A DNA stretch of 64,000 nucleotides from Anadara kagoshimensis (taxonomy: Eukaryota; Mollusca; Bivalvia; Arcoida; Arcidae). A program made the translations under genes and the position numbers. The notes under the pieces were generated by a model. That model was not told the DNA's origin. It made no database searches and worked only from the letters and a program-made list of their open reading frames with translations. Shown one piece after another: positions 1 through 15,000 of this stretch (the first letter of the stretch is position 1; every line of letters starts with the position of its first letter). The stretch is taken from contig CM037873.1 in the NCBI GenBank assembly GCA_021292105.1, forward strand, positions 15,288,051 to 15,352,050. The letters run 5' to 3'.

Positions 1-2574
1 AAGATGACGCTAGCTATAATTATTGCTTGAATTGTATAATCCATGTCCTGATAATTCCATTTTATCTGAATGTTATAACTTGTAAGACAAAATCGTAGTC
101 AAGATAATTTCATTTATATCAAGATGTGAAACAACGAAGTAGCAGAAATTATGAAATGATATGGTGAACACAAACAGCAGTATACATAGTAAATAATATA
201 CCGTGGATATTGTACTTTATTTTAGTTTTTTTAAGAGATTTTCATGAAATTTGCAGCCAAGTCTACTTAAAAACGTCATTGTATGGAAATTCATTTAAAA
301 GTAAATTTATACAATTTTAAAGAACGGGCCTGTACGGACTCTCGCCGTCAGCATTCAAATTTGTCCTGAACTAGATCACACTGTTACAGACATAATTTTT
401 CTTCGCTCAATGACATGAGAAGCGGGGGGGGGGATTAATTTTTTTTTTTTTAGAGTTTTTTGATGTTTAAAATTGAACTTACGAATAGGAATTTCAATAA
501 TTTAAATCATTTTAATTTCATATACCGCCAGTCACGACAGTCGACCATCAATTTATACATTCGTAAATCAATATTGAAATATTTAATATTTTTTAATGCA
601 TCTTTCCAAAATTCCAAATTAATTATACTTAATATGGGATATCGTGAAGACTTTATCACTTAATTTATTTACACTATCAATCTTCAGATCTATGTTGTAT
701 ATGTAAGGTAGATCTACCTCTTGATTACCGGCGATGGAATGTCTAATAAACAGGATCTAAAGATACTGTAGGTTACTGATAATCTCTTAATACCTGTATG
801 CGAGAAAGGGATGTAAATTCTACTTTTAAGAAATTGGGATCTTATTGATTTATCGTGAAAAAATAAAAGAATATTTTATCATTTTAGGTTAGTTGATGCA
901 TAGATCATTGTGCACATGATTTAGCCAATATTGGTCATTATTAAATTTAAAATAAGTCTAAATAGAGACAAATTCTAAGTTATCATAATTTTTTAATTAT
1001 TTTTACAATCAACGGTCGCACACAAAACCATATTTAAACAATATTTTTAACAACTTTTACACTATACCGTAACCACACTATTGATAGCATGGCGAGGTTT
1101 GTTCACACATGACGTCACAGCGTGTTCTTCTCACCTCCAACACAGAAGAGCTGCGGCGATGATTTTCGGCAATTTTCAAATAGCGAAATATATATCTTAA
1201 TGGAATAATTTTTTATTTTTTGAATTTTATTATTAATATGTACTTATAACTATCGATTTTGGTCATCAGTGTCCCTTTAAGACACTGAACTGTAGATCGT
1301 TACACAGGTGAAGTACGACAATGTACATGATAGTAGACTATGTACAGATTTGTCCGTCAGCATCATACATGTTCTGGATTTATTTTCATATAAATATCAC
1401 GAGAACAGTTAGAAGATAAAAGTGAAATAATCATTTAAGACAAAATATGATTATAAATTTATTTAGTCAAATAAGAAAATAATATATTTTAATAATTTTA
1501 AAATTTTCAAACTTTATTTTATTGGGTCAATAAATCGGGTCACCAGTATAATCATCCAAATTAATCTGATTAATAAGTCTAATTTTAAAGTCTAATTTAG
1601 TCAAATATATCTTTTCAAAATTAAAGAAATAAAATTTATATCGGATTTCATAGAGACTTCATATCTAATTATTTATACACACATGTGTCAATAACTGTTT
1701 TTGCAAATTGGACAGTAAGTTCTTTTGATTACAAGTGATAAGTTTTACTCATAAACATGATGGTTTATTGATATTATTTTAATAACTGGTATGTGAGTTA
1801 TTGCGAATTTATAGTAATCAGAAACTACCTATTGAAGTTTTCCGTTGGTGATTATACAAAAACCCAAGATATTATGGATTATTTGAACTTTGTAAAAGCG
1901 ATTTTATAGATATTTGTTGTTTTGCAATATGAGAAATTTTCTGATGCAAACATGTATTTTATTTATATAAATAATACATACTTTTTTTCTAATAATGGGC
2001 CAACATACTATTTATTTATTTATTTTTCATTTGCCAATTAAATATTTGTTAAATTAATTTGATAAGATAGTTGAACATTAGCATTAGGATGGATGGGTGC
2101 AATGTACTATGTAATAAATAATCACATTTATTAAAATGTGTATTAGCAATTTTACTGATATTTGCATTGCGCACACATATTTGATTCATGACTTGATCAA
2201 GTTACTGTCTTTGTGTGTTAATTAAAATGATAAACGTTTATATATCCCATTGTTTTTGCCTAACAAACAGTATATCTCCCACATTTAAATATTTTTTTCT
2301 GTCTCTCAACTAGTATATTTAACTCCTCATATATTTGCTGTTCTGCTTCAAATACCTCTTAGATTCATTTTTACCGTGATCAGTTCATTTAATCTCATAA
2401 TGATCATGTCAGGTTGTCAGTTACGTTACCCAGTGATTTGTTATCGATAGCTCTTGGTAACGAGGTTTGTGAAATTTTCCTGTAATAGTTATTCGCCTGA
2501 TCATTACAAAATATAGCTGCAGTAGTTTTAACCACAACATCAACCATATAACTTTATTACTTCTAAGTTCGTTT
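1..2574. other. left flank, no gene recognised
   Basis: AT-rich sequence with a poly-G run near 424-433 followed by poly-T, a TGACGTCA near 1110, and a 7-bp-arm hairpin CAGTGTCcctttaaGACACTG at 1267-1287. Short frames such as 460-663 are asparagine/isoleucine-rich chance frames. Confidence 0.45.
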
Positions 2575-2774
2575 CGGTTACTCAGTTGGTAGACTGCACG
2601 CTCCGTAAATGGGAGATCGTGGGTACGAGTCTGACCCAATACTTGAACGTGGGTAGTGATTTTTCTTTTACGAAACACTCGACATTACGAAAAGGAAGTA
2701 CCTTCACCTATAGCTTGCGATGTCTCGATATAATTGAAATATTCTTGACTGGGACGTTAAACATCATTACTTAA
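2575..2774 (+). mobile_element. tRNA-derived SINE, internally deleted
   Basis: The head 'ggttactcagttggtagact' and 'ggtacgagtctgaccc' are tRNA-like A and B boxes. The body 'cttgaacgtgggtagtgatt' and tail 'cttgactgggacgttaaaca' match the SINE at 45065-45395. It lies 37 bp outside the target duplication of the giant foldback element. Confidence 0.82.
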
Positions 2775-2811
2775 CAAAACTCACTCATTCTCATTTTTCA
2801 TTTCATTTGTG

Positions 2812-2820
2812 AGAAAATAT
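2812..2820. repeat. 9-bp target-site duplication, left copy
   Basis: AGAAAATAT directly before the first base of the foldback element; identical to 35052-35060. Confidence 0.85.
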
Positions 2821-3044
2821 ACTGGTGTGAAGCTAGCCCGCAATTCTAGCCCGCAATTTTTTTATATATCATCATCAGCGGGCAATTCAATTTTATTTAA
2901 TACGGTTAGTCCTAATTCATTCGATTTATTAATATTTGATATTTAGGGCGACCTGGTTTGCCACAACTTTTTATAAAGACCACCTGTATATTAAGACCAC
3001 AGGACCGTGATTCTACGTGTGATTACGAAATTAAGCATAGGCGT
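2821..3044 (+). repeat. foldback element, left terminal inverted repeat (non-satellite part)
   Basis: About 224 bp with a short direct repeat at the tip ('tagcccgcaattctagcccgc') and a later 'gaccacctgtatattaagac' segment. It is about 85-90% identical by eye to the reverse complement of 34826-35051, with a few small indels. Confidence 0.85.
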
Positions 3045-6000
3045 TTTCCCCATCTAGGCCTTTTAACCACGGGTAGATCTATCCAATTGCAACATTTGGT
3101 GAAAATTTCAAGAACCCTAGAGGGGTAGAACGGGTCTTACGAGAGCTCAGAAGGACCATACCCCCCTTTTGATATGTGATTTCGTAAGGACCTGCTACGT
3201 TTGAAGTAGCGTACACAGAGAAAATGCGTTTCCCCATCTAGGCCTTTTAACCACGGGTAGATCTATCCAATTGCAACATTTGGTGAAAATTTCAAGAACC
3301 CTAGAGGGGTAGAACGGGTCTTACGAGAGCTCAGAAGGACCATACCCCCCTTTTGATATGTGATTTCGTAAGGACCTGCTACGTTTGAAGTAGCGTACAC
3401 AGAGAAAATGCGTTTCCCCATCTAGGCCTTTTAACCACGGGTAGATCTATCCAATTGCAACATTTGGTGAAAATTTCAAGAACCCTAGAGGGGTAGAACG
3501 GGTCTTACGAGAGCTCAGAAGGACCATACCCCCCTTTTGATATGTGATTTCGTAAGGACCTGCTACGTTTGAAGTAGCGTACACAGAGAAAATGCGTTTC
3601 CCCATCTAGGCCTTTTAACCACGGGTAGATCTATCCAATTGCAACATTTGGTGAAAATTTCAAGAACCCTAGAGGGGTAGAACGGGTCTTACGAGAGCTC
3701 AGAAGGACCATACCCCCCTTTTGATATGTGATTTCGTAAGGACCTGCTACGTTTGAAGTAGCGTACACAGAGAAAATGCGTTTCCCCATCTAGGCCTTTT
3801 AACCACGGGTAGATCTATCCAATTGCAACATTTGGTGAAAATTTCAAGAACCCTAGAGGGGTAGAACGGGTCTTACGAGAGCTCAGAAGGACCATACCCC
3901 CCTTTTGATATGTGATTTCGTAAGGACCTGCTACGTTTGAAGTAGCGTACACAGAGAAAATGCGTTTCCCCATCTAGGCCTTTTAACCACGGGTAGATCT
4001 ATCCAATTGCAACATTTGGTGAAAATTTCAAGAACCCTAGAGGGGTAGAACGGGTCTTACGAGAGCTCAGAAGGACCATACCCCCTTTTGATATGTGATT
4101 TCGTAAGGACCTGCTACGTTTGAAGTAGCGTACACAGAGAAAATGCGTTTCCCCATCTAGGCCTTTTAACCACGGGTAGATCTATCCAATTGCAACATTT
4201 GGTGAAAATTTCAAGAACCCTAGAGGGGTAGAACGGGTCTTACGAGAGCTCAGAAGGACCATACCCCCCTTTTGATATGTGATTTCGTAAGGACCTGCTA
4301 CGTTTGAAGTAGCGTACACAGAGAAAATGCGTTTCCCCATCTAGGCCTTTTAACCACGGGTAGATCTATCCAATTGCAACATTTGGTGAAAATTTCAAGA
4401 ACCCTAGAGGGGTAGAACGGGTCTTACGAGAGCTCAGAAGGACCATACCCCCCTTTTGATATGTGATTTCGTAAGGACCTGCTACGTTTGAAGTAGCGTA
4501 CACAGAGAAAATGCGTTTCCCCATCTAGGCCTTTTAACCACGGGTAGATCTATCCAATTGCAACATTTGGTGAAAATTTCAAGAACCCTAGAGGGGTAGA
4601 ACGGGTCTTACGAGAGCTCAGAAGGACCATACCCCCCTTTTGATATGTGATTTCGTAAGGACCTGCTACGTTTGAAGTAGCGTACACAGAGAAAATGCGT
4701 TTCCCCATCTAGGCCTTTTAACCACGGGTAGATCTATCCAATTGCAACATTTGGTGAAAATTTCAAGAACCCTAGAGGGGTAGAACGGGTCTTACGAGAG
4801 CTCAGAAGGACCATACCCCCCTTTTGATATGTGATTTCGTAAGGACCTGCTACGTTTGAAGTAGCGTACACAGAGAAAATGCGTTTCCCCATCTAGGCCT
4901 TTTAACCACGGGTAGATCTATCCAATTGCAACATTTGGTGAAAATTTCAAGAACCCTAGAGGGGTAGAACGGGTCTTACGAGAGCTCAGAAGGACCATAC
5001 CCCCCTTTTGATATGTGATTTCGTAAGGACCTGCTACGTTTGAAGTAGCGTACACAGAGAAAATGCGTTTCCCCATCTAGGCCTTTTAACCACGGGTAGA
5101 TCTATCCAATTGCAACATTTGGTGAAAATTTCAAGAACCCTAGAGGGGTAGAACGGGTCTTACGAGAGCTCAGAAGGACCATACCCCCCTTTTGATATGT
5201 GATTTCGTAAGGACCTGCTACGTTTGAAGTAGCGTACACAGAGAAAATGCGTTTCCCCATCTAGGCCTTTTAACCACGGGTAGATCTATCCAATTGCAAC
5301 ATTTGGTGAAAATTTCAAGAACCCTAGAGGGGTAGAACGGGTCTTACGAGAGCTCAGAAGGACCATACCCCCCTTTTGATATGTGATTTCGTAAGGACCT
5401 GCTACGTTTGAAGTAGCGTACACAGAGAAAATGCGTTTCCCCATCTAGGCCTTTTAACCACGGGTAGATCTATCCAATTGCAACATTTGGTGAAAATTTC
5501 AAGAACCCTAGAGGGGTAGAACGGGTCTTACGAGAGCTCAGAAGGACCATACCCCCCTTTTGATATGTGATTTCGTAAGGACCTGCTACGTTTGAAGTAG
5601 CGTACACAGAGAAAATGCGTTTCCCCATCTAGGCCTTTTAACCACGGGTAGATCTATCCAATTGCAACATTTGGTGAAAATTTCAAGAACCCTAGAGGGG
5701 TAGAACGGGTCTTACGAGAGCTCAGAAGGACCATACCCCCCTTTTGATATGTGATTTCGTAAGGACCTGCTACGTTTGAAGTAGCGTACACAGAGAAAAT
5801 GCGTTTCCCCATCTAGGCCTTTTAACCACGGGTAGATCTATCCAATTGCAACATTTGGTGAAAATTTCAAGAACCCTAGAGGGGTAGAACGGGTCTTACG
5901 AGAGCTCAGAAGGACCATACCCCCCTTTTGATATGTGATTTCGTAAGGACCTGCTACGTTTGAAGTAGCGTACACAGAGAAAATGCGTTTCCCCATCTAG

Positions 6001-9000
6001 GCCTTTTAACCACGGGTAGATCTATCCAATTGCAACATTTGGTGAAAATTTCAAGAACCCTAGAGGGGTAGAACGGGTCTTACGAGAGCTCAGAAGGACC
6101 ATACCCCCCTTTTGATATGTGATTTCGTAAGGACCTGCTACGTTTGAAGTAGCGTACACAGAGAAAATGCGTTTCCCCATCTAGGCCTTTTAACCACGGG
6201 TAGATCTATCCAATTGCAACATTTGGTGAAAATTTCAAGAACCCTAGAGGGGTAGAACGGGTCTTACGAGAGCTCAGAAGGACCATACCCCCCTTTTGAT
6301 ATGTGATTTCGTAAGGACCTGCTACGTTTGAAGTAGCGTACACAGAGAAAATGCGTTTCCCCATCTAGGCCTTTTAACCACGGGTAGATCTATCCAATTG
6401 CAACATTTGGTGAAAATTTCAAGAACCCTAGAGGGGTAGAACGGGTCTTACGAGAGCTCAGAAGGACCATACCCCCCTTTTGATATGTGATTTCGTAAGG
6501 ACCTGCTACGTTTGAAGTAGCGTACACAGAGAAAATGCGTTTCCCCATCTAGGCCTTTTAACCACGGGTAGATCTATCCAATTGCAACATTTGGTGAAAA
6601 TTTCAAGAACCCTAGAGGGGTAGAACGGGTCTTACGAGAGCTCAGAAGGACCATACCCCCCTTTTGATATGTGATTTCGTAAGGACCTGCTACGTTTGAA
6701 GTAGCGTACACAGAGAAAATGCGTTTCCCCATCTAGGCCTTTTAACCACGGGTAGATCTATCCAATTGCAACATTTGGTGAAAATTTCAAGAACCCTAGA
6801 GGGGTAGAACGGGTCTTACGAGAGCTCAGAAGGACCATACCCCCCTTTTGATATGTGATTTCGTAAGGACCTGCTACGTTTGAAGTAGCGTACACAGAGA
6901 AAATGCGTTTCCCCATCTAGGCCTTTTAACCACGGGTAGATCTATCCAATTGCAACATTTGGTGAAAATTTCAAGAACCCTAGAGGGGTAGAACGGGTCT
7001 TACGAGAGCTCAGAAGGACCATACCCCCCTTTTGATATGTGATTTCGTAAGGACCTGCTACGTTTGAAGTAGCGTACACAGAGAAAATGCGTTTCCCCAT
7101 CTAGGCCTTTTAACCACGGGTAGATCTATCCAATTGCAACATTTGGTGAAAATTTCAAGAACCCTAGAGGGGTAGAACGGGTCTTACGAGAGCTCAGAAG
7201 GACCATACCCCCCTTTTGATATGTGATTTCGTAAGGACCTGCTACGTTTGAAGTAGCGTACACAGAGAAAATGCGTTTCCCCATCTAGGCCTTTTAACCA
7301 CGGGTAGATCTATCCAATTGCAACATTTGGTGAAAATTTCAAGAACCCTAGAGGGGTAGAACGGGTCTTACGAGAGCTCAGAAGGACCATACCCCCCTTT
7401 TGATATGTGATTTCGTAAGGACCTGCTACGTTTGAAGTAGCGTACACAGAGAAAATGCGTTTCCCCATCTAGGCCTTTTAACCACGGGTAGATCTATCCA
7501 ATTGCAACATTTGGTGAAAATTTCAAGAACCCTAGAGGGGTAGAACGGGTCTTACGAGAGCTCAGAAGGACCATACCCCCCTTTTGATATGTGATTTCGT
7601 AAGGACCTGCTACGTTTGAAGTAGCGTACACAGAGAAAATGCGTTTCCCCATCTAGGCCTTTTAACCACGGGTAGATCTATCCAATTGCAACATTTGGTG
7701 AAAATTTCAAGAACCCTAGAGGGGTAGAACGGGTCTTACGAGAGCTCAGAAGGACCATACCCCCCTTTTGATATGTGATTTCGTAAGGACCTGCTACGTT
7801 TGAAGTAGCGTACACAGAGAAAATGCGTTTCCCCATCTAGGCCTTTTAACCACGGGTAGATCTATCCAATTGCAACATTTGGTGAAAATTTCAAGAACCC
7901 TAGAGGGGTAGAACGGGTCTTACGAGAGCTCAGAAGGACCATACCCCCCTTTTGATATGTGATTTCGTAAGGACCTGCTACGTTTGAAGTAGCGTACACA
8001 GAGAAAATGCGTTTCCCCATCTAGGCCTTTTAACCACGGGTAGATCTATCCAATTGCAACATTTGGTGAAAATTTCAAGAACCCTAGAGGGGTAGAACGG
8101 GTCTTACGAGAGCTCAGAAGGACCATACCCCCCTTTTGATATGTGATTTCGTAAGGACCTGCTACGTTTGAAGTAGCGTACACAGAGAAAATGCGTTTCC
8201 CCATCTAGGCCTTTTAACCACGGGTAGATCTATCCAATTGCAACATTTGGTGAAAATTTCAAGAACCCTAGAGGGGTAGAACGGGTCTTACGAGAGCTCA
8301 GAAGGACCATACCCCCCTTTTGATATGTGATTTCGTAAGGACCTGCTACGTTTGAAGTAGCGTACACAGAGAAAATGCGTTTCCCCATCTAGGCCTTTTA
8401 ACCACGGGTAGATCTATCCAATTGCAACATTTGGTGAAAATTTCAAGAACCCTAGAGGGGTAGAACGGGTCTTACGAGAGCTCAGAAGGACCATACCCCC
8501 CTTTTGATATGTGATTTCGTAAGGACCTGCTACGTTTGAAGTAGCGTACACAGAGAAAATGCGTTTCCCCATCTAGGCCTTTTAACCACGGGTAGATCTA
8601 TCCAATTGCAACATTTGGTGAAAATTTCAAGAACCCTAGAGGGGTAGAACGGGTCTTACGAGAGCTCAGAAGGACCATACCCCCCTTTTGATATGTGATT
8701 TCGTAAGGACCTGCTACGTTGAAGTAGCGTACACAGAGAAAATGCTTTCCCCCATCTAGGCCTTTTAACCACGGGTAGATCTATCCAATTGCAACATTTG
8801 GTGAAAATTTCAAGAACCCTATAGGGGTAGAACGGGTCTTACGAGAGCTCAGAAGGACCATACCCCCTTTTGATATGTGATTTCGTAAGGACCTGCTACG
8901 TTTGAAGTAGCGTACACAGAGAAAATGCGTTTCCCCATCTAGGCCTTTTAACCACGGGTAGATCTATCCAATTGCAACATTTGGTGAAAATTTCAAGAAC

Positions 9001-12000
9001 CCTAGAGGGGTAGAACGGGTCTTACGAGAGCTCAGAAGGACATACCCCCCTTTTGATATGTGATTTCGTAAGGACCTGCTACGTTTGAAGTAGCGTACAC
9101 AGAGAAAATGCGTTTCCCCATCTAGGCCTTTTAACCACGGGTAGATCTATCCAATTGCAACATTTGGTGAAAATTTCAAGAACCCTAGAGGGTAGAACGG
9201 GTCTTACGAGAGCTCAGAAGGACCATACCCCCCTTTTGATATGTGATTTCGTAAGACCTGCTACGTTTGAAGTAGCGTACACAGAGAAAATGCGTTTCCC
9301 CATCTAGGCCTTTTAACCACGGGTAGATCTATCCAATTGCAACATTTGGTGAAAATTTCAAGAACCCTAGAGGGGTAGAACGGGTCTTACGAGAGCTCAA
9401 GGACCATACCCCCTTTTGATATGTGATTTCGTAAGGACCTGCTACGTTTGAAGTAGCGTACACAGAGAAAATGCGTTTCCCCATCTAGGCCTTTTAACCA
9501 CGGTAGATCTATCCAATTGCAACATTTGGTGAAAATTTCAAGAACCCTAGAGGGGTAGAACGGTCTTACGAGAGCTCAGAAGGACCATACCCCCCTTTTG
9601 ATATGTGATTTCGTAAGGACCTGCTACGTTTGAAGTAGCGTACACAGAGAAAATGCGTTTCCCCCCTCTAGGCCTTTTAACCACGGGTAGATCTATCCAA
9701 TTGCAACATTTGGTGAAAATTTCAAGAACCTAGAGGGTAGAACGGGTCTTACGAGAGCTCAGAAGGACCATACCCCCCTTTTGATATGTGATTTCGTAAG
9801 GACCTGCTACGTTTGAAGTAGCGTACACAGAGAAAATGCGTTTCCCCATCTAGGCCTTTTAACCACGGGTAGATCTATCCAATTGCAACATTTGGTGAAA
9901 ATTTCAAGAACCCTAGAGGGGTAGAACGGGTCTTACGAGAGCTCAGAAGGACCATACCCCCCTTTTGATATGTGATTTCGTAAGGACCTGCTACGTTTGA
10001 AGTAGCGTACACAGAGAAAATGCGTTTCCCCATCTAGGCCTTTTAACCACGGGTAGATCTATCCAATTGCAACATTTGGTGAAAATTTCAAGAACCCTAG
10101 AGGGGTAGAACGGGTCTTACGAGAGCTCAGAAGGACCATACCCCCCTTTTGATATGTGATTTCGTAAGGACCTGCTACGTTTGAAGTAGCGTACACAGAG
10201 AAAATGCGTTTCCCCATCTAGGCCTTTTAACCACGGGTAGATCTATCCAATTGCAACATTTGGTGAAAATTTCAAGAACCTAGAGGGGTAGAACGGGTCT
10301 TACGAGAGCTCAGAAGGACCATACCCCCCTTTTGATATGTGATTTCGTAAGGACCTGCTACGTTTGAAGTAGCGTACACAGAGAAAATGCGTTTCCCCAT
10401 CTAGGCCTTTTAACCACGGGTAGATCTATCCAATTGCAACATTTGGTGAAAATTTCAAGAACCCTAGAGGGGTAGAACGGGTCTTACGAGAGCTCAGAAG
10501 GACCATACCCCCCTTTTGATATGTGATTTCGTAAGGACCTGCTACGTTTGAAGTAGCGTACACAGAGAAAATGCGTTTCCCCATCTAGGCCTTTTAACCA
10601 CGGGTAGATCTATCCAATTGCAACATTTGGTGAAAATTTCAAGAACCCTAGAGGGGTAGAACGGGTCTTACGAGAGCTCAGAAGGACCATACCCCCCTTT
10701 TGATATGTGATTTCGTAAGGACCTGCTACGTTTGAAGTAGCGTACACAGAGAAAATGCGTTTCCCCATCTAGGCCTTTTAACCACGGGTAGATCTATCCA
10801 ATTGCAACATTTGGTGAAAATTTCAAGAACCCTAGAGGGGTAGAACGGGTCTTACGAGAGCTCAGAAGGACCATACCCCCCTTTTGATATGTGATTTCGT
10901 AAGGACCTGCTACGTTTGAAGTAGCGTACACAGAGAAAATGCGTTTCCCCATCTAGGCCTTTTAACCACGGGTAGATCTATCCAATTGCAACATTTGGTG
11001 AAAATTTCAAGAACCCTAGAGGGGTAGAACGGGTCTTACGAGAGCTCAGAAGGACCATACCCCCCTTTTGATATGTGATTTCGTAAGGACCTGCTACGTT
11101 TGAAGTAGCGTACACAGAGAAAATGCGTTTCCCCATCTAGGCCTTTTAACCACGGGTAGATCTATCCAATTGCAACATTTGGTGAAAATTTCAAGAACCC
11201 TAGAGGGGTAGAACGGGTCTTACGAGAGCTCAGAAGGACCATACCCCCTTTTGATATGTGATTTCGTAAGGACCTGCTACGTTTGAAGTAGCGTACACAG
11301 AGAAAATGCGTTTCCCCATCTAGGCCTTTTAACCACGGGTAGATCTATCCAATTGCAACATTTGGTGAAAATTTCAAGAACCCTAGAGGGGTAGAACGGG
11401 TCTTACGAGAGCTCAGAAGGACCATACCCCCCTTTTGATATGTGATTTCGTAAGGACCTGCTACGTTTGAAGTAGCGTACACAGAGAAAATGCGTTTCCC
11501 CATCTAGGCCTTTTAACCACGGTAGATCTATCCAATTGCAACATTTGGTGAAAATTTCAAGAACCCTAGAGGGGTAGAACGGGTCTTACGAGAGCTCAGA
11601 AGGACCATACCCCCTTTTGATATGTGATTTCGTAAGGACCTGCTACGTTTGAAGTAGCGTACACAGAGAAAATGCGTTTCCCCATCTAGGCCTTTTAACC
11701 ACGGGTAGATCTATCCAATTGCAACATTTGGTGAAAATTTCAAGAACCCTAGAGGGGTAGAACGGGTCTTACGAGAGCTCAGAAGGACCATACCCCCCTT
11801 TTGATATGTGATTTCGTAAGGACCTGCTACGTTTGAAGTAGCGTACACAGAGAAAATGCGTTTCCCCATCTAGGCCTTTTAACCACGGGTAGATCTATCC
11901 AATTGCAACATTTGGTGAAAATTTCAAGAACCCTAGAGGGGTAGAACGGGTCTTACGAGAGCTCAGAAGGACCATACCCCCCTTTTGATATGTGATTTCG

Positions 12001-15000
12001 TAAGGACCTGCTACGTTTGAAGTAGCGTACACAGAGAAAATGCGTTTCCCCATCTAGGCCTTTTAACCACGGGTAGATCTATCCAATTGCAACATTTGGT
12101 GAAAATTTCAAGAACCCTAGAGGGGTAGAACGGGTCTTACGAGAGCTCAGAAGGACCATACCCCCCTTTTGATATGTGATTTCGTAAGGACCTGCTACGT
12201 TTGAAGTAGCGTACACAGAGAAAATGCGTTTCCCCATCTAGGCCTTTTAACCACGGTAGATCTATCCAATTGCAACATTTGGTGAAAATTTCAAGAACCC
12301 TAGAGGGGTAGAACGGGTCTTACGAGAGCTCAGAAGGACCATACCCCCTTTTGATATGTGATTTCGTAAGGACCTGCTACGTTTGAAGTAGCGTACACAG
12401 AGAAAATGCGTTTCCCCATCTAGGCCTTTTAACCACGGGTAGATCTATCCAATTGCAACATTTGGTGAAAATTTCAAGAACCCTAGAGGGGTAGAACGGG
12501 TCTTACGAGAGCTCAGAAGGACCATACCCCCCTTTTGATATGTGATTTCGTAAGGACCTGCTACGTTTGAAGTAGCGTACACAGAGAAAATGCGTTTCCC
12601 CATCTAGGCCTTTTAACCACGGGTAGATCTATCCAATTGCAACATTTGGTGAAAATTTCAAGAACCCTAGAGGGGTAGAACGGGTCTTACGAGAGCTCAG
12701 AAGGACCATACCCCCCTTTTGATATGTGATTTCGTAAGGACCTGCTACGTTTGAAGTAGCGTACACAGAGAAAATGCGTTTCCCCATCTAGGCCTTTTAA
12801 CCACGGGTAGATCTATCCAATTGCAACATTTGGTGAAAATTTCAAGAACCCTAGAGGGGTAGAACGGGTCTTACGAGAGCTCAGAAGGACCATACCCCCC
12901 TTTTGATATGTGATTTCGTAAGGACCTGCTACGTTTGAAGTAGCGTACACAGAGAAAATGCGTTTCCCCATCTAGGCCTTTTAACCACGGGTAGATCTAT
13001 CCAATTGCAACATTTGGTGAAAATTTCAAGAACCCTAGAGGGGTAGAACGGGTCTTACGAGAGCTCAGAAGGACCATACCCCCCTTTTGATATGTGATTT
13101 CGTAAGGACCTGCTACGTTTGAAGTAGCGTACACAGAGAAAATGCGTTTCCCCATCTAGGCCTTTTAACCACGGTAGATCTATCCAATTGCAACATTTGG
13201 TGAAAATTTCAAGAACCCTAGAGGGTAGAACGGGTCTTACGAGAGCTCAGAAGGACCATACCCCCTTTTGATATGTGATTTCGTAAGGACCTGCTACGTT
13301 TGAAGTAGCGTACACAGAGAAAATGCGTTTCCCCATCTAGGCCTTTTAACCACGGGTAGATCTATCCAATTGCAACATTTGGTGAAAATTTCAAGAACCC
13401 TAGAGGGGTAGAACGGGTCTTACGAGAGCTCAGAAGGACCATACCCCCCTTTTGATATGTGATTTCGTAAGGACCTGCTACGTTTGAAGTAGCGTACACA
13501 GAGAAAATGCGTTTCCCCATCTAGGCCTTTTAACCACGGGTAGATCTATCCAATTGCAACATTTGGTGAAAATTTCAAGAACCCTAGAGGGGTAGAACGG
13601 GTCTTACGAGAGCTCAGAAGGACCATACCCCCCTTTTGATATGTGATTTCGTAAGGACCTGCTACGTTTGAAGTAGCGTACACAGAGAAAATGCGTTTCC
13701 CCATCTAGGCCTTTTAACCACGGGTAGATCTATCCAATTGCAACATTTGGTGAAAATTTCAAGAACCCTAGAGGGGTAGAACGGGTCTTACGAGAGCTCA
13801 GAAGGACCATACCCCCCTTTTGATATGTGATTTCGTAAGGACCTGCTACGTTTGAAGTAGCGTACACAGAGAAAATGCGTTTCCCCATCTAGGCCTTTTA
13901 ACCACGGGTAGATCTATCCAATTGCAACATTTGGTGAAAATTTCAAGAACCCTAGAGGGGTAGAACGGGTCTTACGAGAGCTCAGAAGGACCATACCCCC
14001 TTTTGATATGTGATTTCGTAAGGACCTGCTACGTTTGAAGTAGCGTACACAGAGAAAATGCGTTTCCCCATCTAGGCCTTTTAACCACGGGTAGATCTAT
14101 CCAATTGCAACATTTGGTGAAAATTTCAAGAACCCTAGAGGGGTAGAACGGGTCTTACGAGAGCTCAGAAGGACCATACCCCCCTTTTGATATGTGATTT
14201 CGTAAGGACCTGCTACGTTTGAAGTAGCGTACACAGAGAAAATGCGTTTCCCCATCTAGGCCTTTTAACCACGGGTAGATCTATCCAATTGCAACATTTG
14301 GTGAAAATTTCAAGAACCCTAGAGGGGTAGAACGGGTCTTACGAGAGCTCAGAAGGACCATACCCCCTTTTGATATGTGATTTCGTAAGGACCTGCTACG
14401 TTTGAAGTAGCGTACACAGAGAAAATGCGTTTCCCCATCTAGGCCTTTTAACCACGGGTAGATCTATCCAATTGCAACATTTGGTGAAAATTTCAAGAAC
14501 CCTAGAGGGGTAGAACGGGTCTTACGAGAGCTCAGAAGGACCATACCCCCCTTTTGATATGTGATTTCGTAAGGACCTGCTACGTTTGAAGTAGCGTACA
14601 CAGAGAAAATGCGTTTCCCCATCTAGGCCTTTTAACCACGGGTAGATCTATCCAATTGCAACATTTGGTGAAAATTTCAAGAACCCTAGAGGGGTAGAAC
14701 GGGTCTTACGAGAGCTCAGAAGGACCATACCCCCCTTTTGATATGTGATTTCGTAAGGACCTGCTACGTTTGAAGTAGCGTACACAGAGAAAATGCGTTT
14801 CCCCATCTAGGCCTTTTAACCACGGGTAGATCTATCCAATTGCAACATTTGGTGAAAATTTCAAGAACCCTAGAGGGGTAGAACGGGTCTTACGAGAGCT
14901 CAGAAGGACCATACCCCCCTTTTGATATGTGATTTCGTAAGGACCTGCTACGTTTGAAGTAGCGTACACAGAGAAAATGCGTTTCCCCATCTAGGCCTTT

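Noticed and set aside
2575-2650. Possible tRNA gene
   Set aside because: The A/B-box-like sequence continues into a SINE body and tail shared with 45065-45395 and does not fold into a clean cloverleaf by eye.
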